This document shows, one piece after another, positions 6,993-14,961 of a DNA stretch of 35,289 bases. The number at the start of each line of letters is the position of its first letter. Position 1 is the stretch's first letter. Position numbers and translations under genes: made by a program. Source of the stretch: Clostridiales bacterium (GTDB lineage Bacteria; Bacillota; Clostridia; Christensenellales; Aristaeellaceae); NCBI GenBank assembly GCA_004557905.1, contig SFFH01000058.1, positions 1 through 35,289 on the forward strand, written 5' to 3'. A model generated the notes under the pieces. The model did no database searches and was not told where the DNA came from. It saw only the letters and a list, made by a program, of their open reading frames with translations.

Positions 6993-7937
6993 TTACTTGC
7001 CCAGCATCGCCGCGCCGATGATGCCCGCGTCGTTGCCCAGCTGGGCCAGCTCGATGCGCGCGTACGGCATGGTCTTGAAGAACACCATGGGCTTCACGGC
7101 CTCGCGCACTGCATTGAGCAGGAACTCGCCCGCCGCGCTCACGCCGCCGCCCAGCACGATGACCTCCGGGTCGAGCATGTTGATGATGTTGATGATGCCC
7201 ACCGCAAGCGCCTGGACATAGCCGCCAAACACGGCCTTCGCGGCCTCGTCGCCCGCCCTGGCCGCGTCGATGACGATCTTCGCGTTGAGCTTCTCGGGAT
7301 CGCCGCCGCAGGCCGCCAGCATGCTGCTCTCCGGATGCTCAACAATAGCCTTGCGCGCCTCGCGGATGATCGCGGTGGCGGAGGCGTAGCGCTCAAAGCA
7401 GCCATAGTTGCCGCAGGTGCACAGTTCGCCGCCCATTTTGATCATCATGTGGCCGATCTCGGAGCCGCAGCCGTGCGCGCCGGAGTACGGCTTGCCGTCG
7501 ATGATGATGCCGCCGCCCACGCCGGTGCCCAGCGTCAGGAAGACGCTGTCCTTGATGCCCGCGCTCACGCCCGCGACGGATTCCGCCAGGCCGGCGACGG
7601 TCGCGTCGTTGTCGCCGTAAACCGGCGTATCCAGATGCTTCTTCATCTCCGCGACGAACGGGATGTCGTGCCAGCCCAGGTTCGTGCAGAACGGAATCAT
7701 GCCGGTTTTGTTGTCAAACAGGCCGGGCACGCCCACGCCGATGGACTTAATCTCGCTCATTTCAATGCCCGCGTCCGCGGCGACCGTTTTGCACAGCGCC
7801 GCCATGTCCGCGATGATCTCCTGATACGGGCGCTCGATGCCGGTGGGCATCGCGTCCTTGTGCACAATCCTGCCGTCCTCCGTGACCACGCCCGCCTTGA
7901 ACGTCGTGCCGCCTACATCCAGACCAATATAGTACAT
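6993..7937 (-). CDS. glcK: ROK family glucokinase
   Basis: A 314-residue sugar kinase of the ROK (repressor, ORF, kinase) family. The phosphate loop is GLDVGGTTFKAG at residues 5-16, the catalytic Asp sits in GDNDA near 111, and the ATP motif LTLGTGVGGG is at 135-143. The zinc site of the family is complete: H163 plus the C173-x-C-x4-C180 cluster (CTCGNYGCFE). No DNA-binding domain precedes it, so it is a kinase and not a ROK repressor. The likely reaction is ATP-dependent phosphorylation of glucose to glucose-6-phosphate. It begins 24 bases after hprK, with AAAGGA as ribosome binding site, so the two should share a transcript. Confidence 0.93.
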   Translation of the reverse strand: MYYIGLDVGGTTFKAGVVTEDGRIVHKDAMPTGIERPYQEIIADMAALCKTVAADAGIEMSEIKSIGVGVPGLFDNKTGMIPFCTNLGWHDIPFVAEMKKHLDTPVYGDNDATVAGLAESVAGVSAGIKDSVFLTLGTGVGGGIIIDGKPYSGAHGCGSEIGHMMIKMGGELCTCGNYGCFERYASATAIIREARKAIVEHPESSMLAACGGDPEKLNAKIVIDAARAGDEAAKAVFGGYVQALAVGIINIINMLDPEVIVLGGGVSAAGEFLLNAVREAVKPMVFFKTMPYARIELAQLGNDAGIIGAAMLGK

Positions 7938-7961
7938 CTGTCTTCATCCTTTCAGCAAAGG

Positions 7962-8909
7962 TTATTGCTTTTGTTCGTCCGTTTCTCCGCCGCGCGGGTT
8001 CTTCACGCCGTACATCTCGCCCAGCCGGCGGTCCAGCTCCGTCACCGCGTTGTAGCCCTCGTTCTTCAGGCGCCAGTTGCGGGCGGCGATCTCCACGATC
8101 ATCGCCAGATTGCGGCCCGAGCGCACCGGCACGTTGATCAGCGGCACGGGGATGCCCAGGATATCCATCGTTTGCTCCTTGTTGCCCAGGCGGTCGTAGT
8201 CCTTGCCCGGCGTCCAGAATTCCAGATGGATGACCATGTCGATCGTCTTGCGGCGCATCACCGCGCCGATGCCGAAGATGAGCTTGATATCCACGATGCC
8301 GATGCCACGCAGCTCCATGAAGTCGCGCACGATCTCCGGCGACTCGCCGCGCAGCTTGTGCCCCACGCGCGCGATGTCCACCACGTCGTCCGCCACCAGC
8401 AAATGGCCGCGCTTGATCAGCTCCAGCGCGCACTCGCTCTTGCCCACGCCGCTCTCGCCCGTGATCAGCACGCCCACGCCGAACACATCCACCAGCACGC
8501 CGTGCTGCGTGACGCGCGGGGCCAGCACCTCGGCCAGATACGTGATGGCCTTGCTGGTAAACGCGCTCGTCTCCGCCTTCGTGCGGTAGAGCGGCACCTC
8601 GTGCGCCTTCGCCTGGGCAAGCAGCTCCTCCGGGCAGTCCATGCCGCGCGCGATGATGATGCAGGGGATCTCGTAGGAGAAATAGCGCTCCAGCCGCTCC
8701 CTGCGCACATCCTCCGGCAGGCTCATCAGATAGGCCATCTCCGTCTTGCCGATGACCTGCGGGCGCGCGTTGGCGAACACCTCGAAATAGCCCGCAAACT
8801 GGATGCCCGGACGGCAGACGTCCGCCACGCTGATCTGCAGGCTTCGCTCTGTCGACGGGTTGAGCACCTCCAGATCCAGCGCCTTGACAAAATTCTGCTG
8901 GGAAAGCAT
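7962..8909 (-). CDS. hprK: HPr kinase/phosphorylase
   Basis: A 315-residue bifunctional enzyme that phosphorylates and dephosphorylates Ser46 of HPr, the switch for carbon catabolite control in Firmicutes. Walker A is GESGVGKS at residues 151-158, the conserved His is at 136 (TQHGVLVDV), and the acidic pair ADD is near 173-175. The HprK signature MELRGIGIVDIKLIFG is near 198-213. The N-terminal regulatory domain (1-130) is also complete. It is paired with a glucokinase, which fits a sugar-phosphate sensing locus. Its promoter has a good -10 (TATAAT at 8945-8950) and a weak -35 (TAGCCA, 17-bp spacer). Confidence 0.96.
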   Translation of the reverse strand: MLSQQNFVKALDLEVLNPSTERSLQISVADVCRPGIQFAGYFEVFANARPQVIGKTEMAYLMSLPEDVRRERLERYFSYEIPCIIIARGMDCPEELLAQAKAHEVPLYRTKAETSAFTSKAITYLAEVLAPRVTQHGVLVDVFGVGVLITGESGVGKSECALELIKRGHLLVADDVVDIARVGHKLRGESPEIVRDFMELRGIGIVDIKLIFGIGAVMRRKTIDMVIHLEFWTPGKDYDRLGNKEQTMDILGIPVPLINVPVRSGRNLAMIVEIAARNWRLKNEGYNAVTELDRRLGEMYGVKNPRGGETDEQKQ

Positions 8910-8944
8910 TGCGTGATCCCCGCTTTCTGTGGTTGGATGGGTCT

Positions 8945-8973
8945 ATTATAGCGCTTTTTGCTGCCCGTGGCTA
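8945..8973 (-). promoter_or_regulatory. Probable promoter of hprK-glcK
   Basis: On the minus strand, TATAAT is at 8945-8950 with a 4/6 -35 box (TAGCCA, 8968-8973) 17 bp away. The leader to the ATG is short. Confidence 0.5.
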
Positions 8974-8996
8974 TACCCGATTTTGCCGCAGAGGCG

Positions 8997-10353
8997 TCAG
9001 TCGTGGAACTCAAGGCCCAGGAAGTCCGCCATCGTGCGCACAAGCTCCCGGGCGCGCGCCCTCGTGGGCATCTCCGCGAAGATGCGCACGCGCGGCTCTG
9101 TGCCGGAGAAGCGGGCGATGATCCAGCCCTCCTCAAAGTACACCTTGCAGCCGTCCAGGTAGCTCACCCTTTCGATGGGCAGGCCGAAGTCCGGCAGCAG
9201 CTTCTTCTCCATCAGCTTTTCATGAATCCCGGCCTTGCTCCTGGCCGTCAGCGCCCAGTCGTACTCCGCCATATACAGCGCGCCGAAGCGGTCCGTCAGC
9301 TCCCCCAGCAGCGCGGAGAGCGGCTTGCGCGTCACGGAGATCATCTCCACCAGCAGCGACGCGGCGTACAGGCCGTCCTTGCCGCTGATGTGGCCGCGCA
9401 CCGTCAGGCCGCCGGAGGATTCGCCGCCGATGAGGGCGTCATGCGCCTCCATGCCCGCAGAGATATGCTTGAAGCCCACCGGCACCTCGATGCACTGTTC
9501 GCCGAAGGCCGCCGCCACGCGGTCGAGCAGGTGCGTCGTGGCGATGTTGCGCACCGCAGACGTACCGGCCCTTTTCGTCGATGATGCCCAGGCGGTCCGC
9601 GTCGCCGTCGGTGGCGATGCCCAGGTCCGCATGGTGATCCGCCACGGAGCCCTGCAGGTCGCGCAGCGTGTCGGGATTGGGCGCAGGCAGATGGCCGCCG
9701 AAGAACGCGTCGTGGCGGTCGTTGATCACGTCCACGTCGCAGCGCGCGGTGAAGAGGATCGTCATCAGGCCCGTGAGGCTGACGCCGTACATCGGGTCGA
9801 GCACCACGCGCGGCCGGCGCGCGCGGATGGCGTCCATGTCGACCTTCTCCATGATGGAATCCAGGTACGCGTCGCGCGGGTCGATGAACTGCACGCAGCC
9901 TGTATCAAGCGCCTCCTCGAACGTCATCGAGGGAATGTCCTCCTCAGCCAGCGCGTTCGCCTCCGCGGCAATCGGCGCCGTCACATCCTCGGTCGCGTCG
10001 CGGCCGCCACGGGTGAAGAGCTTGATGCCGTTGTAGATGGCCGGGTTATGGCTGGCCGTCACGGCCGCGCCGTAGGGCAGGCCCATGTGCTTGACGGTGA
10101 ACATGATCTGCGGGGTCGGCGCGGCGAGGTTGACAAAGTACAGCCTCACGCCCTCCGCCGCCATGACCTCGGAAAACCAGATTGCGCTCTCGCGGCTGAG
10201 GAAGCGGCGGTCATAGCCGATGCAGAAGCCCTCCTGCGCCACGCCCTCCCGCTTCATGCGCCGCGCCACCGCGCACGCCACACGGCGGATATTCGCCCTG
10301 GTGAAGCCGTCGCCGATCACCGCGCGCCAGCCGCCCGTACCAAACTGAATCAC
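8997..10353 (-). pseudogene. Phosphoglucomutase/phosphomannomutase, disrupted by internal deletion and frameshift
   Basis: Two reading frames together encode one alpha-D-phosphohexomutase. The first (10353 down to about 9560) gives MIQFGTGGWRAVIGDGFTRAN, the catalytic serine loop TASHNP and the metal loop DGDADR, then ends its homology at DEKGRYV. The second frame resumes at about 9555 with VRNIATTHLLDRVAAAFGEQ, carries the sugar loop GGESSGG and the phosphate loop RFSGTEPRVRIF, and stops at 8997. From knowledge of the family about 22 residues (the ANDVLLLLYDYL-type helix) are missing at the junction, so a deletion of 3n+2 bases, about 65, best explains it. Frame one otherwise runs into 40 unrelated residues and stops at 9439. 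A GTG start at 10353 follows AGGAGG. Real pseudogene or assembly collapse cannot be separated here. Confidence 0.85.
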
Positions 10354-10405
10354 GCTCCATGCCTCCTTGCCCCGCCGTTCAGGCGAGGCCCTTCATATGG
10401 ACTAT

Positions 10406-10434
10406 ATTTTATCAAATCCGCATGAATTTGGAAA
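10406..10434 (-). promoter_or_regulatory. Possible promoter of the phosphohexomutase gene
   Basis: TTTCCA (10429-10434) and TAAAAT (10406-10411) on the minus strand are separated by 17 bp. Both boxes are imperfect. Confidence 0.4.
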
Positions 10435-10474
10435 GGCAGATTGTGGCATTTGATGGTCTTTTCCTGCCGAAAAA

Positions 10475-10509
10475 CCGAAAAAGCGGGAAACCCGTGTCAG
10501 GCTCCCCGC
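10475..10509 (-). terminator. Terminator after the 2-hydroxyacid dehydrogenase
   Basis: A ten-pair stem with some G-T pairs (GCGGGGAGCC against GGTTTCCCGC, 10483-10509), followed by TTTTTCGG on the minus strand, lies just past the stop codon. Confidence 0.8.
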
Positions 10510-10515
10510 CGGTTC

Positions 10516-11484
10516 TCATTTTTTCAGATACTCTCCGTTCACGATATCCTGCTCCGTGTTCAGCGGCAGGCCCCGGTCGAACTTCACGATGTTGGAATAG
10601 ACATAGTTCACCATGTTGATGTGGTTGTCCTTCGTGTTGCCGCCAGCGTGCGCGCTGGCCACGACATTGTCAAGCGTCAGCAGCGGATGATCCTTGGGCA
10701 GCGGCTCCTTCTCGTAGGTATCCAGCCCTGCCGTCGCGATCTGGCCGGTTGTGAGCGCATGCACCAGCGCATCCTCGTCGACAATCGGGCCGCGCGCCGT
10801 GTTGATGAGCATGCAGGAGGGCTTCATCCTCGCGAATTCCTTCTCCCCGATCAGCCCGCGCGTCGTCTCATTGAGCGGGCAGTGGATCGTGAAGATGTCG
10901 CTCTCGGAAAGCAGCGTATCCATGTCCACGAACCGGTAGCCGTATTGTTCCTCCTGCTCGGTCATGCGGACGATGTCGTAGTAGATCACGTTCGCGCCGA
11001 ACGCGGACACCAGCGCCGCCACCTTCTTGCCGATGCGGCCCAAGCCCAGGATGCCCACGGTTTTGCCGCGGATCATGAACGAGCGGTCAAAGTACTCCGT
11101 GCGCGGCCAGTGGCCCCTGCGCAGGTCGCGGTTGATCTGCAGCAGGTTGCGGTAGCCCGCCAGCATCAGCATGACGGCCAGCTCCGCGACAATGCCGGCG
11201 TTGACGCCCGGGCAGGTGGCAATCGGGATGCCGCGCGCGCCCCAGGCCGCAAGGTCCACATGATCAAACCCCGCGCCCCAGCGCTGCCAGAAGCGCACGC
11301 GCGGCGTGTGGTTGATGATGTCCGGATCGATGTCCAGGCGCGAGATCAGGTATTCGCAGTCCGCCAGATTGCCGTACGCCTCGGGGCTGAGCGCGTCAAC
11401 CAGCTCAAAGCCCTCCGGGACGTTCTCATGCAGCGCATTGTATGCGCCAGGAAAATAGATGCCAACCAGGCCAATCTTCTTCAT
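10516..11484 (-). CDS. D-isomer specific 2-hydroxyacid dehydrogenase
   Basis: A 322-residue NAD-dependent dehydrogenase of the D-3-phosphoglycerate/glyoxylate-reductase group. The Rossmann motif GLGRIG is at residues 147-152, preceded by the KTVGILGLG strand. The catalytic set is present: Arg231 in NTARGP, Glu258 in DTYEKEP, His289 in ASAHAGG. There is no C-terminal ACT domain, so it is not the long PGDH form. It is last in a likely operon with a TAXI-TRAP transporter, so the imported compound may be a 2-hydroxy or 2-oxo acid; that link is inference from context. Repeat R3 lies between it and the binding-protein gene. Confidence 0.9.
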   Translation of the reverse strand: MKKIGLVGIYFPGAYNALHENVPEGFELVDALSPEAYGNLADCEYLISRLDIDPDIINHTPRVRFWQRWGAGFDHVDLAAWGARGIPIATCPGVNAGIVAELAVMLMLAGYRNLLQINRDLRRGHWPRTEYFDRSFMIRGKTVGILGLGRIGKKVAALVSAFGANVIYYDIVRMTEQEEQYGYRFVDMDTLLSESDIFTIHCPLNETTRGLIGEKEFARMKPSCMLINTARGPIVDEDALVHALTTGQIATAGLDTYEKEPLPKDHPLLTLDNVVASAHAGGNTKDNHINMVNYVYSNIVKFDRGLPLNTEQDIVNGEYLKK

Positions 11485-11548
11485 GATTATTCTCCATTCC
11501 GCTGAAAACCCCGCCGGGCTGCGGCGGGGTCTGTATTCTATATGGGAA

Positions 11549-11619
11549 ACGTTGGGGCTGCCGCCCCAAACCCTGCCTGAGGGATTTTATCCCTCAGACT
11601 CCCTTCCTCGCTTCGCGCA
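11549..11619 (-). repeat. 3'-end palindromic repeat R3, uninterrupted reference copy
   Basis: The repeat begins 14 bases past the TAXI protein stop. Minus-strand order: GCGAAGCGAGGAAGGGAGTC, hairpin CTGAGGGAT-N4-ATCCCTCAG (approximate), spacer GCAGGGTT, hairpin TGGGGCGGCAGCCCCA, and AACGTT. It is used as the reference for R1, R2, R4 and R5. Confidence 0.85.
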
Positions 11620-11632
11620 CAGGAAAGCCGGA

Positions 11633-12580
11633 TTACTGCAGGATGCCGATTTCGCGGTAGTAGCGCGCGGCGCCCTCGTGGATGGCCACGCCCGCCACAT
11701 CGTTGCAGGCCTGCTTCGGGTCCGCCTTCCGGAGCGCGGCATGGGTCTCGGTCAGGGTATCCCAGTTCTCCCAGAAGACCTTGGTCATCTGATAGACGGT
11801 CTCCTCGTCGACGTCCGCGGTGACAAACAGGGTCAGCTTGACGCCGGAGGTGGGCACGGCCTCATCCTGGCCGGCATAGGTGCCCGCCGGGATCTCGCAG
11901 GCGGCGTACCACGGATACTCGGCCTTGAGGGCCTCCACCTGCTCCGCGGTGATCGGCATGATCTTGGAGTCGGTCGTGGTCATGATCTGGGTGACGGCGG
12001 AGTTCGGCGTGCCGGCCATGATCCACACGCCGTCCAGCAGCTTGTTGCTGATCGCGTCGGCGGCAGCGGAGGTATCCATGTACTCGGCCTTGATGTCATC
12101 GAGCGTCTTGCCGATGGCGCCCAGGTGCACGCTCGCCTCGTCCACGGTGGTGGAGCCCGCCGCGCCGATGGAGATCTTCTTGCCGATCAGGTCCTCCAGG
12201 CCCTCGATGCCGGAGGCCTTGGTCACGACGACCTGGTTCGGGTTGATGTACAGGCCCGCGAAGATGCGCAGCTTGTCGTTGGCGTAGCCCTCGAAGGAGG
12301 CGATGCCCTCCTGCGCCTGGTACACGAGGTTTGCGTTGGCGATGCCGATCTGGGCCTCGCCGTCATACGCCTGGTTCAGGTTGTCGATGCCGCCGCCGGA
12401 CGGGGTCGCCACGGCGCGCATGCCCTCGATGTTGTCGTTCCACAGCTGGCAGACGGTCGCGCTGATCGGGTAGAACGTGGACGCGGTACCTGCGGTCACG
12501 AAGTTGATGTCCGCCGCCATCGCGCAGGAGGCGCTCAGCAGCAGGGACAGGCACAGAAGGCTCGCAAGGATCTTTTTCAT
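11633..12580 (-). CDS. TAXI family TRAP transporter solute-binding protein
   Basis: A 315-residue periplasmic-type binding protein of the TRAP-associated extracytoplasmic immunogenic (TAXI) family. An N-terminal signal peptide (KKILASLLCLSLLLSASCAMA) ends in a Cys-containing stretch that could be a lipobox. The TAXI opening INFVTAGTASTFYPISATVCQLW follows, then SGGGIDNLNQAYDGEAQIGIAN. It delivers an anionic solute to the fused permease encoded just upstream (73-base gap). TAXI members often bind carboxylates such as glutamate or 2-oxoglutarate, but the ligand here is unknown. Confidence 0.92.
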   Translation of the reverse strand: MKKILASLLCLSLLLSASCAMAADINFVTAGTASTFYPISATVCQLWNDNIEGMRAVATPSGGGIDNLNQAYDGEAQIGIANANLVYQAQEGIASFEGYANDKLRIFAGLYINPNQVVVTKASGIEGLEDLIGKKISIGAAGSTTVDEASVHLGAIGKTLDDIKAEYMDTSAAADAISNKLLDGVWIMAGTPNSAVTQIMTTTDSKIMPITAEQVEALKAEYPWYAACEIPAGTYAGQDEAVPTSGVKLTLFVTADVDEETVYQMTKVFWENWDTLTETHAALRKADPKQACNDVAGVAIHEGAARYYREIGILQ

Positions 12581-12653
12581 GGAAATTCTCCTCTCCTCTT
12601 GTTGGAATGTATTTCGGATGCAGCGCTTGCCCGCTCTGCATCAATCGACAGCA

Positions 12654-14651
12654 TTACGCCGCTTCGGCGATGGGCTGCGCCCGGGAGAGCACCAGCCGGT
12701 CAAGGACAACCTCCGCTGCGATGAGCACGAGGCCCGCGATATCGGTCGTCAGCGTGGGATTCACAAAGAGCAGACCGCCCGCCAGCAGCATCGCGCGGCA
12801 GATCACGCGCAGCGCCGTCGCAGCCCTGCTGTATTTGGCCAGTGGCAGGCCCGCCAGACCGGCCGCCAGCGCCAGCACGCCCACGGACGAGGTGGCAAAC
12901 GCGCGCAGCGTTTCCGTGAGCGCCACGCCCTCGGTACTGCCGTAGAGGAGCACTGAGTTGTTCAGGAAGAAGAACGGGAGGATGAAGCCCGCCACGCCCA
13001 GCTTCATGGCAATCAGCGAGGTCTTGGTCATGTTGCTGTCCGCGATGCCGGCGGCGACATAGGAGCTCATCGCGACCGGCGGGGTGATGTTCGAGAGGCA
13101 CGCGTAGATGAGGCAGAACATGTTGGCCGCCATCTCCGTGGCGCCCGTGGCGCGCAGCACCGGCACCGCCACGACGTACACGATGACGTACGCCGCCACG
13201 CCCGGCACGCCCATACCCAGGATGGTGGACATCACCATGACCATCAGGCCGCCCAGGAACAGCTGTCCCTCGCCCACGACCTTGAGAATCAGATTGCCGA
13301 AGTTGAGGCCCAGGCTGGTCATGTTGACCGAGCCGATGATCACGCCGATGATGATGCAGCTCACGCCCACGCCAATGGCGCTGCGGCTGCCCTCCACCGT
13401 GGCCTTCAGGATGGTCGAAGGATTCATGCGCGTCTCCTTGCGCAGCCAGGAGACCGGGATCGTCACAAAGATCGCCGCGATGGCCGCGAACAGCGGCGTA
13501 TAGCCCATGAACATGAGCGCCAGCAGCACGATGAGCGGGATGAGCAGATGGCCCCGCTCCCTCAGGACCTTGCCCGCCTTGGGGATGTTCTCCGGGGACA
13601 GGCCGGACAGGCCCAGGCGCCTGGCCTCCAGGTGCACGGAGTAGATCAGCGCGAGGTAATACAGGAACGCCGGGATGGCCGCCGCCAGCATGACCTTCAT
13701 GTAGCTGACCGCCATGAACTCCGCCATGACGAAGCCGACGGCGCCCATGATCGGCGGGGTGAACTGACCGCCGGTTGAGGCGACGGCCTCCACCGCCGCA
13801 GCAAAGTCCTTCTTGTAGCCGGTCTTCTTCATCAGCGGGATGGTGATGGTGCCGGTGGTCGCCACGTTGGCAATCGCCGAGCCGTTGATCATGCCCATCA
13901 GCGCGGAGGCAATGACCGCCACCTTCGCCGGGCCGCCCGGTGAGCGGCCCACCAGCGTGAGCGCGACGTCGTTGATCAGCTGGCTGAAGCCGGAATGCTT
14001 GAGGAAGGAGCCGAAGAGCACGAACACGAAGATGTACGTCGCCGAGACGCCCGCGCCCGTACCGAGGATGCCGTTGGTATCCCAGACCAGCGCCTTGATC
14101 ACGCGCTTGAGGGTGAAGGCGCTGGTGCCGAACATGCCGGGGACGTAACGGCCCCAGACCGCGAAATACGACAGGAAGATCAGCGCGATGATGGCCAGGT
14201 TGCCGCTCGCGCGCCGGGCCGCCTCAAAGACGATCAGCAGGCAGACCACGCCGACGAGTACGTCCGTATCGTTCAGCCGCCCCGTCTTGGCCAGCGCGTC
14301 GTAGCGCCACAGGATATAGCCGAAGCTGGCGATGGCCGCCGCAATCAGCAACACATCCCACGCGGGGATCATCCTCCGGCGGCGGCGCTCCTTTTTATAC
14401 GTCGGATAGAGCATCAGCGCCAGCGGCAGCAGGAACATGATGTGCGCCGTGCGCAGCTTCACCGCGCCGAGCGTGCCGAACGTGTTCGCCCAGACCTGGA
14501 AGATCGCCCAGATCACGAGCACGACGGTAAACACTTTGTTGAGCGTTCCCTCAAACACGCGCGTGCGGCTCTCCGCGTCCCTGTCCTCCATGAGCTGCTG
14601 GGCCTTTTTATCCAGCACGTTATCCGTTTCCATCCTCTTGTGTTCAGCCAT
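12654..14651 (-). CDS. TRAP transporter fused permease (DctQM type)
   Basis: A 665-residue membrane protein joining a small four-helix DctQ-like part (about residues 40-190) to a large DctM part with about twelve helices. The conserved DctM stretch is GMINGSAIANVATTGTITIPLMKK, followed by the loop ASTGGQFTPPIMGAVGFVMAEF. The fused form is the usual partner of TAXI binding proteins and is driven by an ion gradient. The start at 14651 has GGAGG seven bases upstream. An in-frame TTG at 14687 adds 12 residues with no ribosome binding site. A C-terminal hydrophobic extension of about 100 residues follows the DctM core, as in other fused TAXI permeases. Confidence 0.93.
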   Translation of the reverse strand: MAEHKRMETDNVLDKKAQQLMEDRDAESRTRVFEGTLNKVFTVVLVIWAIFQVWANTFGTLGAVKLRTAHIMFLLPLALMLYPTYKKERRRRRMIPAWDVLLIAAAIASFGYILWRYDALAKTGRLNDTDVLVGVVCLLIVFEAARRASGNLAIIALIFLSYFAVWGRYVPGMFGTSAFTLKRVIKALVWDTNGILGTGAGVSATYIFVFVLFGSFLKHSGFSQLINDVALTLVGRSPGGPAKVAVIASALMGMINGSAIANVATTGTITIPLMKKTGYKKDFAAAVEAVASTGGQFTPPIMGAVGFVMAEFMAVSYMKVMLAAAIPAFLYYLALIYSVHLEARRLGLSGLSPENIPKAGKVLRERGHLLIPLIVLLALMFMGYTPLFAAIAAIFVTIPVSWLRKETRMNPSTILKATVEGSRSAIGVGVSCIIIGVIIGSVNMTSLGLNFGNLILKVVGEGQLFLGGLMVMVMSTILGMGVPGVAAYVIVYVVAVPVLRATGATEMAANMFCLIYACLSNITPPVAMSSYVAAGIADSNMTKTSLIAMKLGVAGFILPFFFLNNSVLLYGSTEGVALTETLRAFATSSVGVLALAAGLAGLPLAKYSRAATALRVICRAMLLAGGLLFVNPTLTTDIAGLVLIAAEVVLDRLVLSRAQPIAEAA

Positions 14652-14705
14652 AGCGCTTCCTCCGGGACGATTCTTGTTGTCGGTCAATCGTCCGTGACGG
14701 CTAAC

Positions 14706-14735
14706 AGTGTAGCACGAGGTTCAACAAGTTGTCAA
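14706..14735 (-). promoter_or_regulatory. Sigma-A promoter of the TRAP-dehydrogenase operon
   Basis: TTGACA (14730-14735) and TACACT (14706-14711) on the minus strand, 18-bp spacer, about 55 bp before the permease start. Confidence 0.72.
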
Positions 14736-14794
14736 CACGGATGATGTGCATTTTTGTCGAAAAACATGAAATTCCTTTGGCGTGCCAAGCGCAT

Positions 14795-14823
14795 GCAAAA
14801 GCCGCCTCCGAAGAAGCGGCTTT
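14795..14823 (-). terminator. Probable terminator downstream of the PG-binding protein
   Basis: AAAGCCGC/GCGGCTTT stem (14798-14823) with four T on the minus-strand side. It lies 140 bases past the stop at 14962, beyond the composite repeat. Confidence 0.55.
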
Positions 14824-14829
14824 GACTCC

Positions 14830-14955
14830 TTCCACCATCCTTCGGATGGTCCCCCTCCCTCGGGAGGGAGGCGGCAGACCGGAAGAAAAATCCTTCGTTC
14901 GTTTCCCCAAGGCTCCCTCCCGAGGGAGCTGGCTGCCGAAAGCAGTCTGAGGGCG
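14830..14955. repeat. Composite palindromic repeat of the gut-Clostridia 'ggctccctc' type
   Basis: Several hairpins stand in a row: ACCATCC-TTC-GGATGGT, CCTCCCTCGGGAGG, and CTCCCTCCCGAGGGAG followed by GCTGCCGAAAGCAG and TCTGAGGG. Similar CCATCCTTCGGATGG and GGCTCCCTC...GAGGGAGCTGGC blocks occur scattered in many gut Firmicute genomes (from memory). With the promoter at 14706-14735 and the terminator at 14795-14823 it accounts for the 310-bp gap between the TRAP permease and the PG-binding gene. Confidence 0.65.
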
Positions 14956-14961
14956 TGCAGT

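Noticed and set aside
7335..8951. Long plus-strand open frame across hprK and glcK
   Set aside because: Antisense shadow of two well-supported genes; composition is Arg/His/Ala-rich without domains.
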